Assembly: GCA_016081115.2 (NCBI GenBank)
Contig: CM071928.1
Span: 57,171,950 to 57,235,949 of the forward strand
Direction of reading: 5' to 3'
Source of the DNA: Rehmannia glutinosa
Lineage: Eukaryota > Streptophyta > Magnoliopsida > Lamiales > Orobanchaceae
Length of the DNA stretch: 64,000 nucleotides
The notes under the pieces: model-generated
Told to the model about the DNA's origin: nothing
The model's database searches: none
What the model saw: only the letters and a program-made list of their open reading frames with translations
In this document: in pieces, positions 36,909 through 50,094 of the stretch
Numbering within the stretch: the stretch's first letter is position 1
Layout: every line of letters starts with the position of its first letter
Translations under genes and position numbers: made by a program

Positions 36909-38381
36909 TGTTAGGAAAATTTATATTTAGATTTTGATGATACCATGTAAAACTTAGAATAGGAAGTTGGCACCCCATTTTCTTTGTAATTCAACTTTTA
37001 ATAGATAGGACTACATGAGCTGAGTTGAAGTCAGCTAAGTTGAAGACTACAAAAGTCGACTGAAGATTGAAGAGAAGACCCAGCTGTGTGTCAGCTTCGT
37101 GAAGCCAAGTGAAAAATCAGTCAAGTGACAGAAAAGTTGTCTCAGTTAGTTGACTGACAACTAAGTTATTCCAAAATGATTGAAATCGAATGTCAAAGGG
37201 GTTTGCAGAAGACAAGACTTGAAGAAAGTTGATAGAGATTCGTTGTCAACACAAGTCAATGTTTGCTGAAAATAGGCCTGTGTCAGGCTGCCAACAATAA
37301 AGTTGTTTTGCTGAAAGATTGCAAAAAGCGAGGAACCAATAGGATGTACCTGAAAACCTACAGAGACCAAGGAAAGGCCGCAGTGCATTAAAATCATGAT
37401 ACGATCCTCATTAATGCTGCAAGGACAAGACATGCCAACAACCTACGAGTGAGATTTGAATATATGTCTATCTCTTCAACAAACATATTTTCGAATCTTC
37501 ACTATAAAATGCTGAGGAATCAAATGAGAGAAGGTAACCAATTACGAATTACAAGCATACAGGCATTCAAGAAAACCTGCAAATACTCTCAAGCTTTCAA
37601 AGATATTCCTCACGCCTAAAATAGAAGGAACTCAATCCAACACACTCAGTGAATGGAAGATTACTTCATCAAGTTGAAGAGGAAACTATTTGAAGAACAA
37701 AAGGGGTCTACACTCCAAGGTTGAAGGAGAAGTAGGAAGGTTCAAGTTCGAACCGAAGCTTTGGGCTTGTTGGAAGATCGCGTGTGATCAATTCAAGAGA
37801 TCGAAAGAGTGACAAGACAATTTTGTGAAGAAGGCGAGTCCCGGGGCGACCAACGTGTGATCAAGGCTGCCGACTCGGATCGCCGCCTATTTTGTAACCA
37901 AGATCTGTTACTTAGTGGATTCCTCCAGGAGTTGGAGAAAAGTGGATTAGAGGAATTACCCCATCCTCGAACCACTATAAAATTACTTGTGTCATATTTA
38001 CTTACAACACTTTAATTTCTTGCAAATTATTTATATCTGCTGCTAAGTTATAATTGCTAAACTCAACTGATAATAACCTTTTCTAAAAACAAGTGACGAA
38101 GAACAAGTTTAAAGCAACAAGGGTGAAAAGTCTTCCGCAGGACAGAAACCAAATCAACTGTCAAGTTAAGTGTTAGCTGATTCCAGCTGAGTTATATTAT
38201 CAATAGCTCAGTCGAGCCTTTTGAGTGGGTAACTTTGCTGTGTAATCCAACCTAGCTATCCCTCAAGGACCCAACTGATTTGTATTAACTCTGAAAAGAT
38301 TTTAAAGGACTAAATCGAAAATTTGGTAAGGTTTATTCAACCTCCCTTCTAAACCTTACTACTCACTCCTTGGGACCTACA
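36909..38381 (+). repeat. 5' LTR of a second copia element
   Basis: It begins TGTTAGG and ends CCTACA, and it aligns with the reverse complement of the LTRs at 6141-7673 and 18514-20038. A primer site and gag follow it in the plus direction, which identifies it as the 5' LTR. It is 1473 bp. The 3' LTR is not in the assembled sequence: gag runs into the 100-N gap. Confidence 0.9.
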
Positions 38382-38383
38382 AG

Positions 38384-38401
38384 TGGTATCAGAGCTGTTG
38401 G
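38384..38401 (+). promoter_or_regulatory. Primer binding site, initiator-Met tRNA type
   Basis: TGGTATCAGAGC starts two bases after the LTR. This is the exact complement of the initiator methionine tRNA 3' end used by most plant copia elements. Confidence 0.93.
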
Positions 38402-38502
38402 TTTGAGCCTTCCGCACTGGTTACTGAACTAGATCTCAGTCTTTTCAAAAGAAACAACACTTGAGTTTTTAAAGTTTTTATTTCAAAAGCAAAGTTATTA
38501 TC

Positions 38503-39551
38503 ATGGAAGCAAATCTAACTCGCATTCCCATGTTCACTGTGGAAGAGTTTGATGACTGGAAAATTCGTATTCAGGCTCATCTATCAGCTTTGCACGATGA
38601 GATGTGGCTAGTGATAGAGGATGGGCCACTGAAAATTCTAAAGGTCAACACTGCTGTAAGAAGAACACCTCCAGCTGAAGGAGAAGATGCTGCAGTAGAG
38701 CCCAGACCTGCTATGGTTGAGAAGCTTCATTGTGAATGGACCAACGAAGACAGAAAAATATACAATCTTGACAATGTTGCCAAGGATATCCTTTATTAAA
38801 CCTTGGACAAGGCTATGTTTAACAAAGTCAAATCTTGCAAATTAGCCAAAAAATTTGGGAAAAACTTACTTTGATTTGTGAAGTATCTGAACAAATCAAA
38901 GAAAATAAATTAACTGTTGCAGTCCAAAAATTTGAAAATTTTAAAATGATTGCAGGTGAAAGTCTGGATAAGCTGGATGCCAGATTTACAGAAATCACAA
39001 ATAAGCTTTCAGCTCTGGGAAAGGAATACACTCAGAAAGAAATGTGCATGAAAATCCTAAGGTCTCTCCCAGCTGAGTGGGAAATGAAGGCCATGGCCCT
39101 GAGACACTCCATGGATCTCTCCAAAACATCAAATCATGAGCTATTCTCAGACCTCAAAGCATATGAGTTTGAGCTGAGAAGAAAGGAGCAAGAAGAGACA
39201 GTTGTGCCCAAGACAACTGCACTATTGGCCAGTGAAGGGAAGAAAGCTGAGCCAAAGGAAGCAATTGACCAGGAGGAAATAGCCCTAATGGTAAAAAGGT
39301 TCAACAAGTTCTTCAATAAGAACTACAAAAGGAACAAGGGTGAATCCTCAAGAAAACACTCAACACCCTCCAAAGCTAGGGAGGACAGGCCATCCAAGAG
39401 AGATGAACATCAAAGAACTGAATATCACAGAGCTGATAATCAGAGGGCTGAGAGAGCTGACTTGCAGAGAGCTGAAAATTTGTGTTGGAACTGCAGACAA
39501 CCAGGACACTTTGCTTTGTTGGATTTCTTATCCACTGACCAACAAATATAA
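38503..39551 (+). pseudogene. Copia gag, one stop and one frameshift, cut off at the zinc knuckle
   Basis: It starts MEANLTRIPMFTVEEF at 38503. A TAA at 38797-38799 interrupts the frame after KDILY. A short A6 run near 38850 then carries a one-base shift, and the rest reads from 38835 in another frame. The gag coat domain and a basic, Arg/Glu-rich tail (RTEYHRADNQRAERAD) precede CWNCRQPGHFA, the first three ligands of a CCHC knuckle. The fourth Cys is missing because after GHFA the sequence changes to unrelated residues and a stop, just before the N gap. The gap may hide a chimeric join. Confidence 0.9.
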
Positions 39552-39556
39552 AAATG

Positions 39557-39656
39557 NNNNNNNNNNNNNNNNNNNNNNNNNNNNNNNNNNNNNNNNNNNN
39601 NNNNNNNNNNNNNNNNNNNNNNNNNNNNNNNNNNNNNNNNNNNNNNNNNNNNNNNN
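39557..39656. other. Assembly gap of 100 N
   Basis: Exactly 100 N is the conventional placeholder for a gap of unknown size. It coincides with the loss of the second copia element's pol and 3' LTR. Confidence 0.99.
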
Positions 39657-39875
39657 AGTTACGTATTGCTAAATCAAGAATGTCCGGAATATATCACTAA
39701 AATACAAAAGAGGCCAAAGAAAATAAGAACTACATGCATAGGAATGTGATGAAGGTATTGAGGTAGGGATGGCAACGATCGTAGACATGTGGTAACCACC
39801 CACCCGCACTCCAATAACATAGATATAGGTAGTCTTAATTTTTTTGATTTGAGACGGATATGCGATAAGAAATTA

Positions 39876-41301
39876 TCAGAAGTCCGAAGCTGCCACGATA
39901 ATCTGTAGGGGGTGAATAGATTATCTCCATCTTTTCGATTTTACCTCTTTTCGAACAAACAAGCCAAGACAATAATAAAGGTGCGGAATGTAAATAACAC
40001 ACGCCGACGCATAGAGGTTCAACCCACCTAGGGCCTAATCCTCTACTACCCTCTAATATATCCGGATGGATTTCAAAAAGAAATTTTTTATTAATTACCA
40101 AAAATTAATACAAACTCAACTTACAACACTCAAGAGCACCACACTCTTTCTTCACACCACCTTTAAGGTACACGATCTCACTGAAGATACCACAATCTTC
40201 CTTCAAAAGCGGCCTGTGAAGATCACCGCAATCTTCAATTTTGAAGAATACAAAATTCTTGACACACCGAGAGCACCACACTCTTGAAGCACTTTATCTA
40301 GATCGCGAGTGTATTCTTACCACAAGAATACTCACAAGGATGTCTTGTGTTGAATGATGACCAAAAATCAAGATTACAACTCAATAATGAATATTACAAT
40401 ATGAGTGCAAAGTGTAATCAAGAATAGCCTAGACACCGAGGATGTGAAAGTGATGTTTGAATTACAACAAGAATAATAACTATGAAGAACAAATATTTGC
40501 TTGAAGTGTATATTGTTGTATTGTATCTCAATTGTTATGTAGTTGCTCCAAAACTTCCTCTATTTATAGGAGATGATAGATCAAGCATGGCTCATCTTGG
40601 GGGTTGAAAATCTCAAAAATACAATTAAAATCAAGAATATAGTTGTTGAAATCAATCCCACATTTTGGGCGGAAAGTTTGTCCTGCCGCCAAACGAAGTC
40701 GTAATTTGCCGCCAAAGATAGAGCGACGTACGTAGCCAGACGATTTGAAAAATACACGAGAAAATAACGACAGGTCGGCGTACACCCTCGATCGGCCGAC
40801 GCCCACCCCAACCGGATCCCTATTGATTTTCAAAGAGCAACTGTGCAATTTCAATTTTTGCTCCAGTGCCGGCTGAGAAGTTGACTGGCCGACGTCCCGT
40901 GGCTGACGCCTGTCGACCTCGAGCCGAACGATTTCTTCTTCCATCTCATTTTTTGTTCCAAAATTCATCTTGAGACGGGTTTACCCTCTCGCGAAGGTTG
41001 ATCTTCGAGACAAATGTTTCGATTTTGTCGAAAATAAAATTCAAGAAATACTCCGAGAAAATTTAGTAAAAATATTTTAAACCAATCTGGAGTATTTAGA
41101 CAACATTTAGGAATCTTGTTTTGAAGTAATAACTTATAATCATTAAAGTGTTTATCGATTTTATCTAAAATAAAATCTCAAGAATACTCAGGAAAATATT
41201 AAAACCATTTTAAATCATTTAGGAGTATTTGACAACAATTAAAAACATTGTTTTTCGTGTAAATAAAATCATCAAAATTAAGATAAAACATGTATCAAAC
41301 A
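39876..41301 (-). repeat. 3' LTR, family B copy 1
   Basis: This LTR is 1426 bp and aligns with 46157-47616 and with both LTRs of copy 2. It is followed on the plus strand by ATCTCCCTTTTTGATGATT, which is a purine tract on the coding strand. Confidence 0.88.
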
Positions 41302-42449
41302 ATCTCCCTTTTTGATGATTACAAACCAAAACAATTTTTAGAAATATTAGGAGGATAATTTAAAACGATTTTTCCGGTAAAAACATCTATCCGTTTAGAA
41401 GAACCAAAATTTCCAAAATACATAAGCAACCAAGATAAGGGAAGTAAATATATTCTAATAACCTGTTTGCCACAAGCTCCTTAACAAGACATCGAGAATA
41501 ATGCAAGCAATTAAGTAGCTAAAAGCTTCTAGATTTTACATATTGTTCAAAGAGCTATAAGCTCCCCCTGTCAACAAAACATCATTAGACAAGTATATAA
41601 GTCCATCACAAACAATTGGACTAAAAAATAATTCACAACTTATGGCTTTTAAGAGCCATAGCTTATAGCTTTTAAAAGCGAGCTTTTATTAGCTGCTTTG
41701 AGCTAATGAGCCAATTTCCTGTTTCTCCCCTTTGGAATCATAAAAATAATGTTAGGATGATAAAACATCATACAAGTTTATAAAAGTGTGCCAATACTTC
41801 GATTTATCAACCATTGAAGCATTAAGCTTGTGAGTCAAAAAAATGGGAGAGATGTATCATAAGAAATCCATAAGCTCATTTGTTAGCCAAAAACATGATC
41901 TCAATAAATTTAAGACATTTGAAAATAAGCAGAATCATGTAGGTGATGAGTTTCATTGAAGCATTTTATCGAACATTGGTGGGCGTCAAAGTTTGAAGTT
42001 AAGGTGTATATAGCCTTTGCAAAAATAAATTAAGCCAATTTTTCATATCATCACCAAAGGCAATTTTCAACATATATGCAACAAAATAATAGGCCTTAAC
42101 TAAGTAAATTCTCAAGGGTTTCGACCCAATTGAGATAATTTTAGCCAAAAAGATCAAGGCATTACTAATGCCATCACAAAAAATTAAAGAGCCATCCAAG
42201 TAATACATGTCAAGCATCAAAAATGCATATTAGACATTACAAATGTCCCAAATTATCCATCTAAAACAAAATGATCAATGATGTCAAATGCATTTAAGCA
42301 AAATTAAAAGCAATTTACCATCGTAAGATCACCCCATCAACCAACCAATGATGCCAAATTAGAGTATTTTTACCATCAAATACTCCATCAATATGATCAT
42401 CCAGCTGGCATTTCAACTTGCTATTTTAACCCTTTCAAGAAGACAAGCA

Positions 42450-43810
42450 AATCTCATTAGTGCAATAGAGGTTTACAAGAGTTCCTTAGAAATACAAAAC
42501 AACAAGGACAAGAGAAAGAGAAAATCTTCAATATAACAAAAGGGGTGGGGACATCATTCTTATCCGAAGAGAAGCAAGTTTCGTGGGAATAAGATCTTTG
42601 ATGAATTTCTTCAACTTGCCCGATTGATTTTTGCATTTTGGAGGTCTTTTGCTCCAAAGCCTCATACCCTAACTTCATGATATGTTTGTAGATCATCATA
42701 CTTTCGGCTTGGGTGTACCTCTGGCGGTTGAGCACCTAGAGTATTACCCTACGAATTGCTCGGACCGACTTCCTCCGCCAATCTCTGGCCTCGACATCAT
42801 CAAAGAAGTCGTTTGGATGGGGAATCTTGGCCTCTTCTCTAAATGCCATTTTAGTTGGTTGGATGTCCGTATTTTTGCGATAGTGACTCATTTGGGAGAT
42901 GTTATCAATGTCAAAGTCATTTTGAAATACCTCCCGAATTACACTGGACGAAGGTAGTCCCAATTGTATAAGTTTTACAAATCCCAATTGCCCATAACAA
43001 ACTTCTTATTTCCTTGAGTAATAAATTCGATTAGACATTGAATAAAAATAGCACAAAGTTAAGCGGTTCCTTTCTAGCAATCTTATAAGTCAAAAATAGT
43101 CCATGTTGCTAGGCATTTTTCCTTTTCCACATATGCAATAGGCGATAATAACGGATATGATACGGTGCTCAAGAGTCATAAGCCAATAATGAATATCTTT
43201 GGCCATACGGCTCAAATAAGTGCCCGACTTCTCTCAAACTTCTAATATCACATCGTTCCAAATAGCCTGAGAAATAGTCCCAACCACCTTCTCTTTATAT
43301 AAACTGAACAAATTTCATTTGGAGTCCACTAAAAAATGATGACCCCTTACAAACGAATTCAAGGCAAAGAGGCTTCCTTTGAGCATCATATTCAACCCAC
43401 ATATTGGCATAAAAATGAAAAATTATATCATCGTCATATAAAACATAAGGATGCTCCCATAAGTACATCCACCGCTTGCTCTTCAAAGAATCCTCTAATA
43501 GAAGGATATTCATTTGTAAATGAATTAAATCGACAAATCTTCGTGACGAGCTATCGTTTTTCACCCATGTTCAAATTTTCATAGTACCACTCCGCAAATT
43601 TGTTGATAAAATCTAAAAAGCATTACTAGAAGCGAGGAGCTTCGAGGTATAAAAGGTTCTTACTTTTGCCCAACGACAATTGTTGAATGAAATGGGCTCC
43701 CTTGGAGTTCGGCAATTTGAGGATTGAAAGACCGAAGTTTTCAATATCATCCAGCTCTTGAGCCACATTTTTAGGTAGCTCGAATGTCCCTTTGTTCGAC
43801 TCTTCTTCAC
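42450..43810 (-). pseudogene. Extra reading frame of the LTR element, broken
   Basis: Frame pieces at 43613-43810, 43295-43564, 42736-42987 and 42457-42735 lie in order on the minus strand downstream of gag. The piece at 43295-43564 reads HFYANMWVEYDAQ and LEFVCKGSSFF, similar to the (E/R)FYAN...VRGK-like start of the putative plant transposon domain found in extra frames of LTR elements. Later pieces contain acidic and basic helices. Function unknown. The homology is judged by eye. Confidence 0.5.
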
Positions 43811-45129
43811 GATTTCGTTAACCTCTCCGCCCTTTCTACTGGGAGGTGGGATTTCGACTGTAAATTTCTTGGAGGTGCCATATATGTAAAACGGTGCAAA
43901 AGAAGTGAATTAGCAACAGAATCACAAAGATTGATGAAGAATTGGAAGATTTTATAGAAATGGGGTGTTTTGCTATTTGTTGTTCGAGGTTTGAGGATTT
44001 CTTGTTACATTTTGAAAGTGAAGACAGATGAGATATAACCAAAAATAAGCCTGGGCGACGGCCGAGGTAAGTGCGACCGGTCGATGTGGCGACCGGGTCG
44101 GCCCTCTGGGCCCTCCCCGACATTTTTCATTCTTGAGTAGGATTTTCCAAATACGATTTTTCACCCCAAAAGTTTTAAAACTTTGCAAAAAGATAATTAT
44201 GGACTAAATCCAACAAATATGATTAGAAAAACACATATACGAGAAAAAACGATATTTAACGAGTAGTTCCCTTTTAAGAAAAATCACAAAGTCATTTTAA
44301 TGGCACTAAAGGGGTTGAAATGAAATATTTTGAAAGACATGTGCATAAACATGACATGAACACAATATCGAGTTCTAAGAATAATATGAGTAAACATACC
44401 TCGATGGTTTAAGAATCTACAATAGATGATAGCCAATGAATAGGAGATATATAACCTACAATTTTTAAACAAAATTTTGCATTAGATATGATAGACAAAT
44501 GTAGGCAGAAGTAATAGGAGATATCACAATAAAAATGCTTATCTTGTGAAATTCATAAGAGTTTAAAAACAACATGTAAGGTCTCATTTTCAAAGTTTTA
44601 AAAACACAAAAATTTATTGAGGACCTTAATTTTAAAATAATGAAAGCTCATTTGCAATTTAGACACAAATAAAAACATCGATCTTGACTAAATAAAATGC
44701 ATATTTAAGTAGGAATCACGGTTTAATTACGCCATGGGTTGTGTCGTTCCCATTGTTGATGATATCTTCCCATTTGAAAATCATCTTGTTGATGATAGCT
44801 TCTCCAATTGTTCCATTTCCAAGCATTGGGCCTTCCCATTTTCGAAAGTGTCTTTCTCTTGGAAGATCATCTTGTTGATGATGTCTTTGCCATTTCCAAG
44901 GATTTTGTTCATCCCCATTTTTGATTATTTCCTCGTCTTGGAAAAAATGACTTTGTTGAAGATGTTTTTCCTTTGATCAAATGAAATGGTCATTTGATGT
45001 CTTTTATAGCGGTATGAATTTTCTTCGATTATTATTTCAAGGTACCTAATATAACATTGTTTTGTGGTACCCTCAAGTCGGGTCCTTGGGATTAGCTTTG
45101 AGACTTTTAGGTCTTCAATAATAATTTGA

Positions 45130-46109
45130 GCTATTTTAGCCCGACAAGTATTTCACAGGCGTGTCCTCTTCTTACCGCAATAAAAGCAAGTAACATTACT
45201 AACATGCATAGGAACTGATTTTTTATATACTTGACAATATTAGGCTCATAATCAAGTTCACTATTCAAATTATCACAACCGTTAACATTCACAATATTGG
45301 GCAACTTATTGGTTCTCAAGTTTGATTTTGATAAATCATTTTTTATACGATTCATATCCTCAACAAAGTCTTATTTTGTTTTTCAAGGTTTCTAACCTTG
45401 TCAAGTGTGATGGTGTGAACACATGATAGTGATTCATGGAAGTAAATAAACTATCCTTTTCATTTTTCAAAATAATGAATTCCTTTTCAAATTTTTTGTA
45501 TTTAACAAGTAAATTTTGGAATTCATTTTGAAGATCATCAAAATCGTTTTGCAAATCAACTATAATCATTTTGAATAACAATATCATAGAAGTAGAGGGT
45601 TTAAGACATACCTCGTTTTCTTCTTCGATGCCCATAAGACAATGTTCAACTTCTTCATAGTTGGAAGTTGTAAGAGGCTTATTCCTAGATGTGACATTGT
45701 ATCCTTTGAGAAGTAGATGCTTTTGTTTGACTTTCATTTTGCATATACTCCATAGATGGCTTCTAATTTTTGCCATACTTCATATGCCGTCGAATTCCTA
45801 CAATATGTTCATATTCCAAATTAGTAAGTGAACAATACAAAATATTGAGAGCTTTACCATTTAAGGAGATGATTTTTCTTCTCTTCATCATTTAGCTCTT
45901 TGAGGCGTTTGGAGGTGTGTGGTGTGTCTTTCATTGGAATGGATTCTCCATTTATGGACGGTGTTCCAAATGTCGAATCCGCAACCTTGTAAATAACATT
46001 CCATTCTTTCTTTCCAAAATATAAAATGTTTTGAATCAAATAGTGGTGGCTTGGTGGTGGGGTGGGATAAATGAGCTTCATTCGTAGCCAGAAAGCGATT
46101 TCTCTTCAC
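45130..46109 (-). pseudogene. Gag of family B copy 1, frameshifted
   Basis: The N-terminal part (46109-45850) shows PPLFDSKHFIFWKERMECYL and, in a shifted frame, KRLKELNDEEKKN, which is the DUF4219/UBN2-type copia gag pattern. A middle part (45776-45360) contains CKMKVKQKHLLLKGY, then a coiled coil (DLQNDFDDLQNEFQNLL). Only the second half of a zinc knuckle survives near 45150-45180 (RRGHACEILVG). At least three frame changes occur. Confidence 0.85.
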
Positions 46110-46136
46110 TCGCGATATGAAACGAGCTTGCCAAAG

Positions 46137-46156
46137 AGTTTGGCTTTGATACCACT
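46137..46156 (-). promoter_or_regulatory. Primer binding site, family B copy 1
   Basis: On the minus strand, just after the 5' LTR, the sequence reads AAGTGGTATCAAAGCCAAAC. It matches the initiator methionine primer site with one change (AGAGC to AAAGC). Confidence 0.88.
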
Positions 46157-47616
46157 TGTAAGTCCAGCGGCTCGATAATCTAGAGGGGAAATTGAATAGA
46201 TTATCTCCATCTTTTCGATTTTACCCTCTTTTTCGACAAAACAAGCAAGACAATAATAAAGGTGCGAATGTAAACAACACACGTCGATTTATAGAGGTTC
46301 AACCCACCTAGGGCCTAATCCTCTACCACCCAGTATATCAGGGATGGATTTCAAAAGAAAAAGAATTTTATTAATTACCAAAATTAATACAAACTCAACT
46401 TACAACACCTTGAAGAGCACCACACTCTTCTTCAACACCACCTTTGGAGATTACCAAAATCTCTTCTTGAAGATTACCACAATCTTCCTTCAACGGCATC
46501 TTTGAAGATCACCACAATCTTCAATTTTGAAGAATACAAAATTCTTCAACACCTCAAGAGCACCACACTCTTGAAACACCTATCACCTAGATCACCCAGT
46601 GTATTCTTACCACAAGAATACTCACAAAGGATGTCTTGTGTTGAATGATGACCAAAAATCAAGATTACAACTGAATAATGAATATTACAATATGAGTGCA
46701 AAGTGTAATCAAGAATAGCCTAGACCTCAAGGATGTGAAAGTGATAAGCTAGACAAAATTACAACAAGAATAATAACTATGAAGAACAAATATTTGCTTG
46801 AAGTGTATCTTGTTGTATTGTATCTCAATTGTTATGTAGTTGCTCCAAAACTTCCTCTATTTATAGGAGATGATAGATCAAGCATAGGTTCCTCTTGGGG
46901 TTGAAAATCTACTGAGAAAAATACAATTAAAATCAAGAATATAGCTGTTAGAAATTAATCCCACATTTTAAGGAAAGTTTGTGTACATTAAACTAGTCGA
47001 GAATTTCTTTGTCAAAAGATAGAGGCGACGGTCGCACGAGAAATAGCGTTTGAAAAATACACAGCAAAATAACCGCAGGCGACCGATCGACGTACACCTC
47101 GACCGATCGACGCCCACCCCAACCGGTCCCACTCATGGATTTTCAAAGAGCAATTGTTCTGTTTCAATTTTGCTCAGTGCAAGTCGGGAAGTCGACAGTC
47201 GGCCGATCATCGGCCGACAGTCGGATCGACGACTGGCCAATTTCCCTTCCGTCTCATTTTTGTTCCAAAATTCATCTTGGTCAGGTTGCCCTCACGCGAC
47301 CAGGTTGACCTCTCGACGAAAATGTTGTCCGATTTTTGTCGAAAATAAAACTCAAGAAATACTCCAAAAATTTAGTAAAAACATTTTAAACCAATCGATG
47401 AGTATTTAGACAACATTTAGGAATCTTGTTTTGAAGTAAAACTTATAATCATTAAAAGTGTTGTCCAATTTTATCTAAAATAAAACTTGAAGAAATACTC
47501 AGGGAAAATATTAAAACTATTTTAAATCATTTAGGAGTATTTGGACAACAATTAAAAACATTGTTTTGGTGTAAAAATAAAATCATCAAAATTAAGATAA
47601 AAATATGTATCAAACA
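46157..47616 (-). repeat. 5' LTR, family B copy 1
   Basis: It begins TGTAAGTCC and ends CAAACA on the plus strand, and is 1460 bp long. It is homologous to 39876-41301. Confidence 0.88.
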
Positions 47617-48316
47617 ATTACTACCCATTTATATATGGACATGGTATAGTTTTACCTCCCGGATACCACTACCCGAACTCGTTCACCCCGTAGTAATTTC
47701 ACTTAGTTTTTAACTTGATGTGATACATTTCTTCTTAGAAGTCCAACATAAATTTTTATTTTGTACAAAGAATATATGAAGTTGTTATATTCTTTGAAAG
47801 ATTGAATCGTGATTATATCAACTCGCATTTTTATTTTGTCAAGTTTGATAGAACTACATGTTTGATGATGTCGTTTTATGAATTAAATGATGTACTAGTG
47901 TTGATTCCGCAATTTTAAGGAATTTATTGGTTGTGTTTGTATTTATGTGTTGCTTTTTGGTTTTGTTGATGAATGATGATAACCTATAGTGACTTGCAAA
48001 ATTGAAATGCTTAATTTTTATATTTATTAAGAATTTAACATATTAGGCATTTTCTTATGCAATAATTAGTTTTTAGTAGGGTCCCCAATTAAATAGTCAT
48101 TTAAATATTCATATAATTATAAGTTTTTATATTAAATAAATAGGTTTTGGGCATGAACGGGTAGTATGCGGGCATCAACAAATGAATTTGGTATGGTATG
48201 AGTAATAAGTGTAGTTTCTTAATCGGATTTAGAATGGGTATTGATAGTACAAATATTATAGGATTCGGGTATGGATACCCTTAAACGGGTTGATACCATA
48301 CTCATTGTCATCCCTA

Positions 48317-49203
48317 GTTGAATGTATGTATTCTAATCGTAGGAAAATCAACTCTATATATAGATTATGAAAGGACCTGAAAATTAAAGTTACACTACTG
48401 TTACTCAACAATTAACATTTGATGTTACGAAATTGAGTTTCACGCTATTGAATCAATATTGTTGTTAGAGATTCTTTTAATTCAAAAATAAAACAGATTT
48501 AAATTAAAAAAATGCAAAACATAAATTAGTCTATGTGACTCGATTTCAAACGATATTCGTGTCATGAGTTCGATGGTTAACTTTAGCCGACTACATGTGG
48601 TTGAGCTTTAACGGCGAGATTTGCACGCACCTGTGGGGCACATGAAGAGAGCATCTATGCCATATAATGTTACACCTTAACAAGTATGATATTATCATAT
48701 ATACTAGTCAAACAAATATTTATTTTCCAATGTGGGACAAACCCACATTCAAGAAGAGAAACCCATATGTTTTCCTTCTTTTTAATTAATTCAATACTCT
48801 ACTTTAAGCATACACATATTTGATTTTACTATTCATGCGGAGCGAAAACAAATCCACTATCACTTTTGTCGATCGACAATAAGGTCCCAAGAAAATTCCA
48901 CACGAATATGGGCAATTTCATTCAATTTTTTCAACAAATCTAGTGCCTAAATAAGGACTATTAATCGAGTTAGACAAGAGATTTTCTTAGAACAGTGGTT
49001 AAAAGTTAAAACCTCACGACGGAAAAGAGGATGATCAAATTAAAATTCAGTGTTTTTTATACTTGTTCAAGCCGAAAAACATCGATTAGGGACGTAAAAA
49101 AGACTCACAAGCCCACAATCGAGTCTTCCACAACAATCACAAAGACAATCTTACTAGGTGCCTAACCAAATGTGGGTTGGCAATGTTCTTTAACTCGAAC
49201 CAC
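48317..49203. other. Intergenic stretch, nothing firm
   Basis: This is AT-rich. A CAATGTGGGACAAACCCACATTC mini-palindrome near 48728-48750 is the only local structure noted. No coding signal. Confidence 0.45.
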
Positions 49204-49215
49204 CACATTTGATGA

Positions 49216-50085
49216 GTAATTGTCACATTTCCTTTTTACGCTCCCGTATATTTTTTGATTATTTTTACGTTCGTTTTTTTTTTGTTCATGTATTGCTTTA
49301 TATGATATATATCTTGTTTCGATGTTGTTTCAATTTGTTTCTTTGTTGTTTTGATGTTTCAAAACAACTTTTACCTATTTTTATGATGTTTTTGTTCATA
49401 TATTATTTTGTACATTATTTCTATTGTTTTTGTGTTGTTCTATAATATTTTTAATGTTATTCAAATAATTTTTTTGTTGTTTCCATGTAGTTTCAATGTA
49501 TAGATACATTTTTTTACCTATTTTAACCTCTTTTTATTCATGTGGTGTTTTTAATATTTTTTTTACCTTGTTTCTAGGTTGTTTCCATACCATTTTTAAT
49601 GTTGATCGATGTTTTGTTGTTTCCATGTAATTTTCGATGTTTAAATACAATTTTTACCGATTTTTAAGCTCTTTTTGCTTATATGGTGTTTTCTATATTG
49701 TTTCTGGTTTGTTTCTATATTGTTTATTGGTTGTTTCCATGTTTTTTATGTTTTCATGCATTGGATCAAAAATGGAATTGTGTTTTTTTTATTCATGTTA
49801 TTTCTATATTATTTTCAATTTGTTTGATTTTAGTATGTGTCGTTTTATGTATATCTTGTTTTTTATAAGATTTCGAGTATAAAATGGATTATTTAACGGG
49901 GGCAAAATTTATTTTTCATTGAAACTTGATTAGAAGAAACATGTTTGAAATATGTTCGAAACAACAACGTAAAAAAATCCAAAAAATTTGGCAGAAGTGT
50001 AAATTTGTCCAAAAAAGGGCGGGAGCGTAATTTTGTCCAAAAAATACCGGGAAACGCAAAAGGCTGTCTTTTCTCAAATTGCTCT
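49216..50085 (-). repeat. AT-rich dispersed repeat, copy B
   Basis: This is the reverse complement of 4043-4990 over most of its length. It includes the TTGTTTCCATGTAGTTT-type tract and the shared segment ATAAGATTTCGAGTATAAAATG near 49866. The Phe/Tyr-rich plus-strand frames here are compositional. Confidence 0.75.
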
Positions 50086-50094
50086 CACTGACCC

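Larger units (their letters stand above)
39876..47616 (-). mobile_element. LTR retrotransposon, copia family B, copy 1, no recognisable pol
   Basis: LTRs lie at 39876-41301 and 46157-47616. Direction is minus: the primer site TGGTATCAAAGCC is left of the right LTR and a purine tract is right of the left LTR. Gag with a coiled coil occupies about 45130-46109. Between gag and the 3' LTR I recognise no integrase or reverse transcriptase, only pieces of a possible extra frame at about 42450-43810. The flanks ATTAT (39872-39876) and ATTAC (47617-47621) may be a decayed duplication. Copy 2 of the family is at 54498-61645. Confidence 0.85.
39764..48316. mobile_element. hAT-like element split by a 7.7-kb LTR element
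   Basis: TAGGGATGGCAACGATCG at 39764 is mirrored at the right end by ATTGTCATCCCTA to 48316. Both sub-terminal parts have GGGTA/TACCC-rich sequence. Only 39764-39875 and 47617-48316 are host sequence. Everything between is the LTR element. The ends match those of the hAT-like element at 33884-35265, so the family is the same. The flanking duplication is not clear. Confidence 0.65.

Noticed and set aside
49209..49882. Phe/Tyr/Cys-rich frames resembling membrane proteins, also at 4273-4983 on the minus strand
   Set aside because: Both sets lie in the two copies of an AT-rich repeat and reflect base composition. They are not conserved as frames between the copies.
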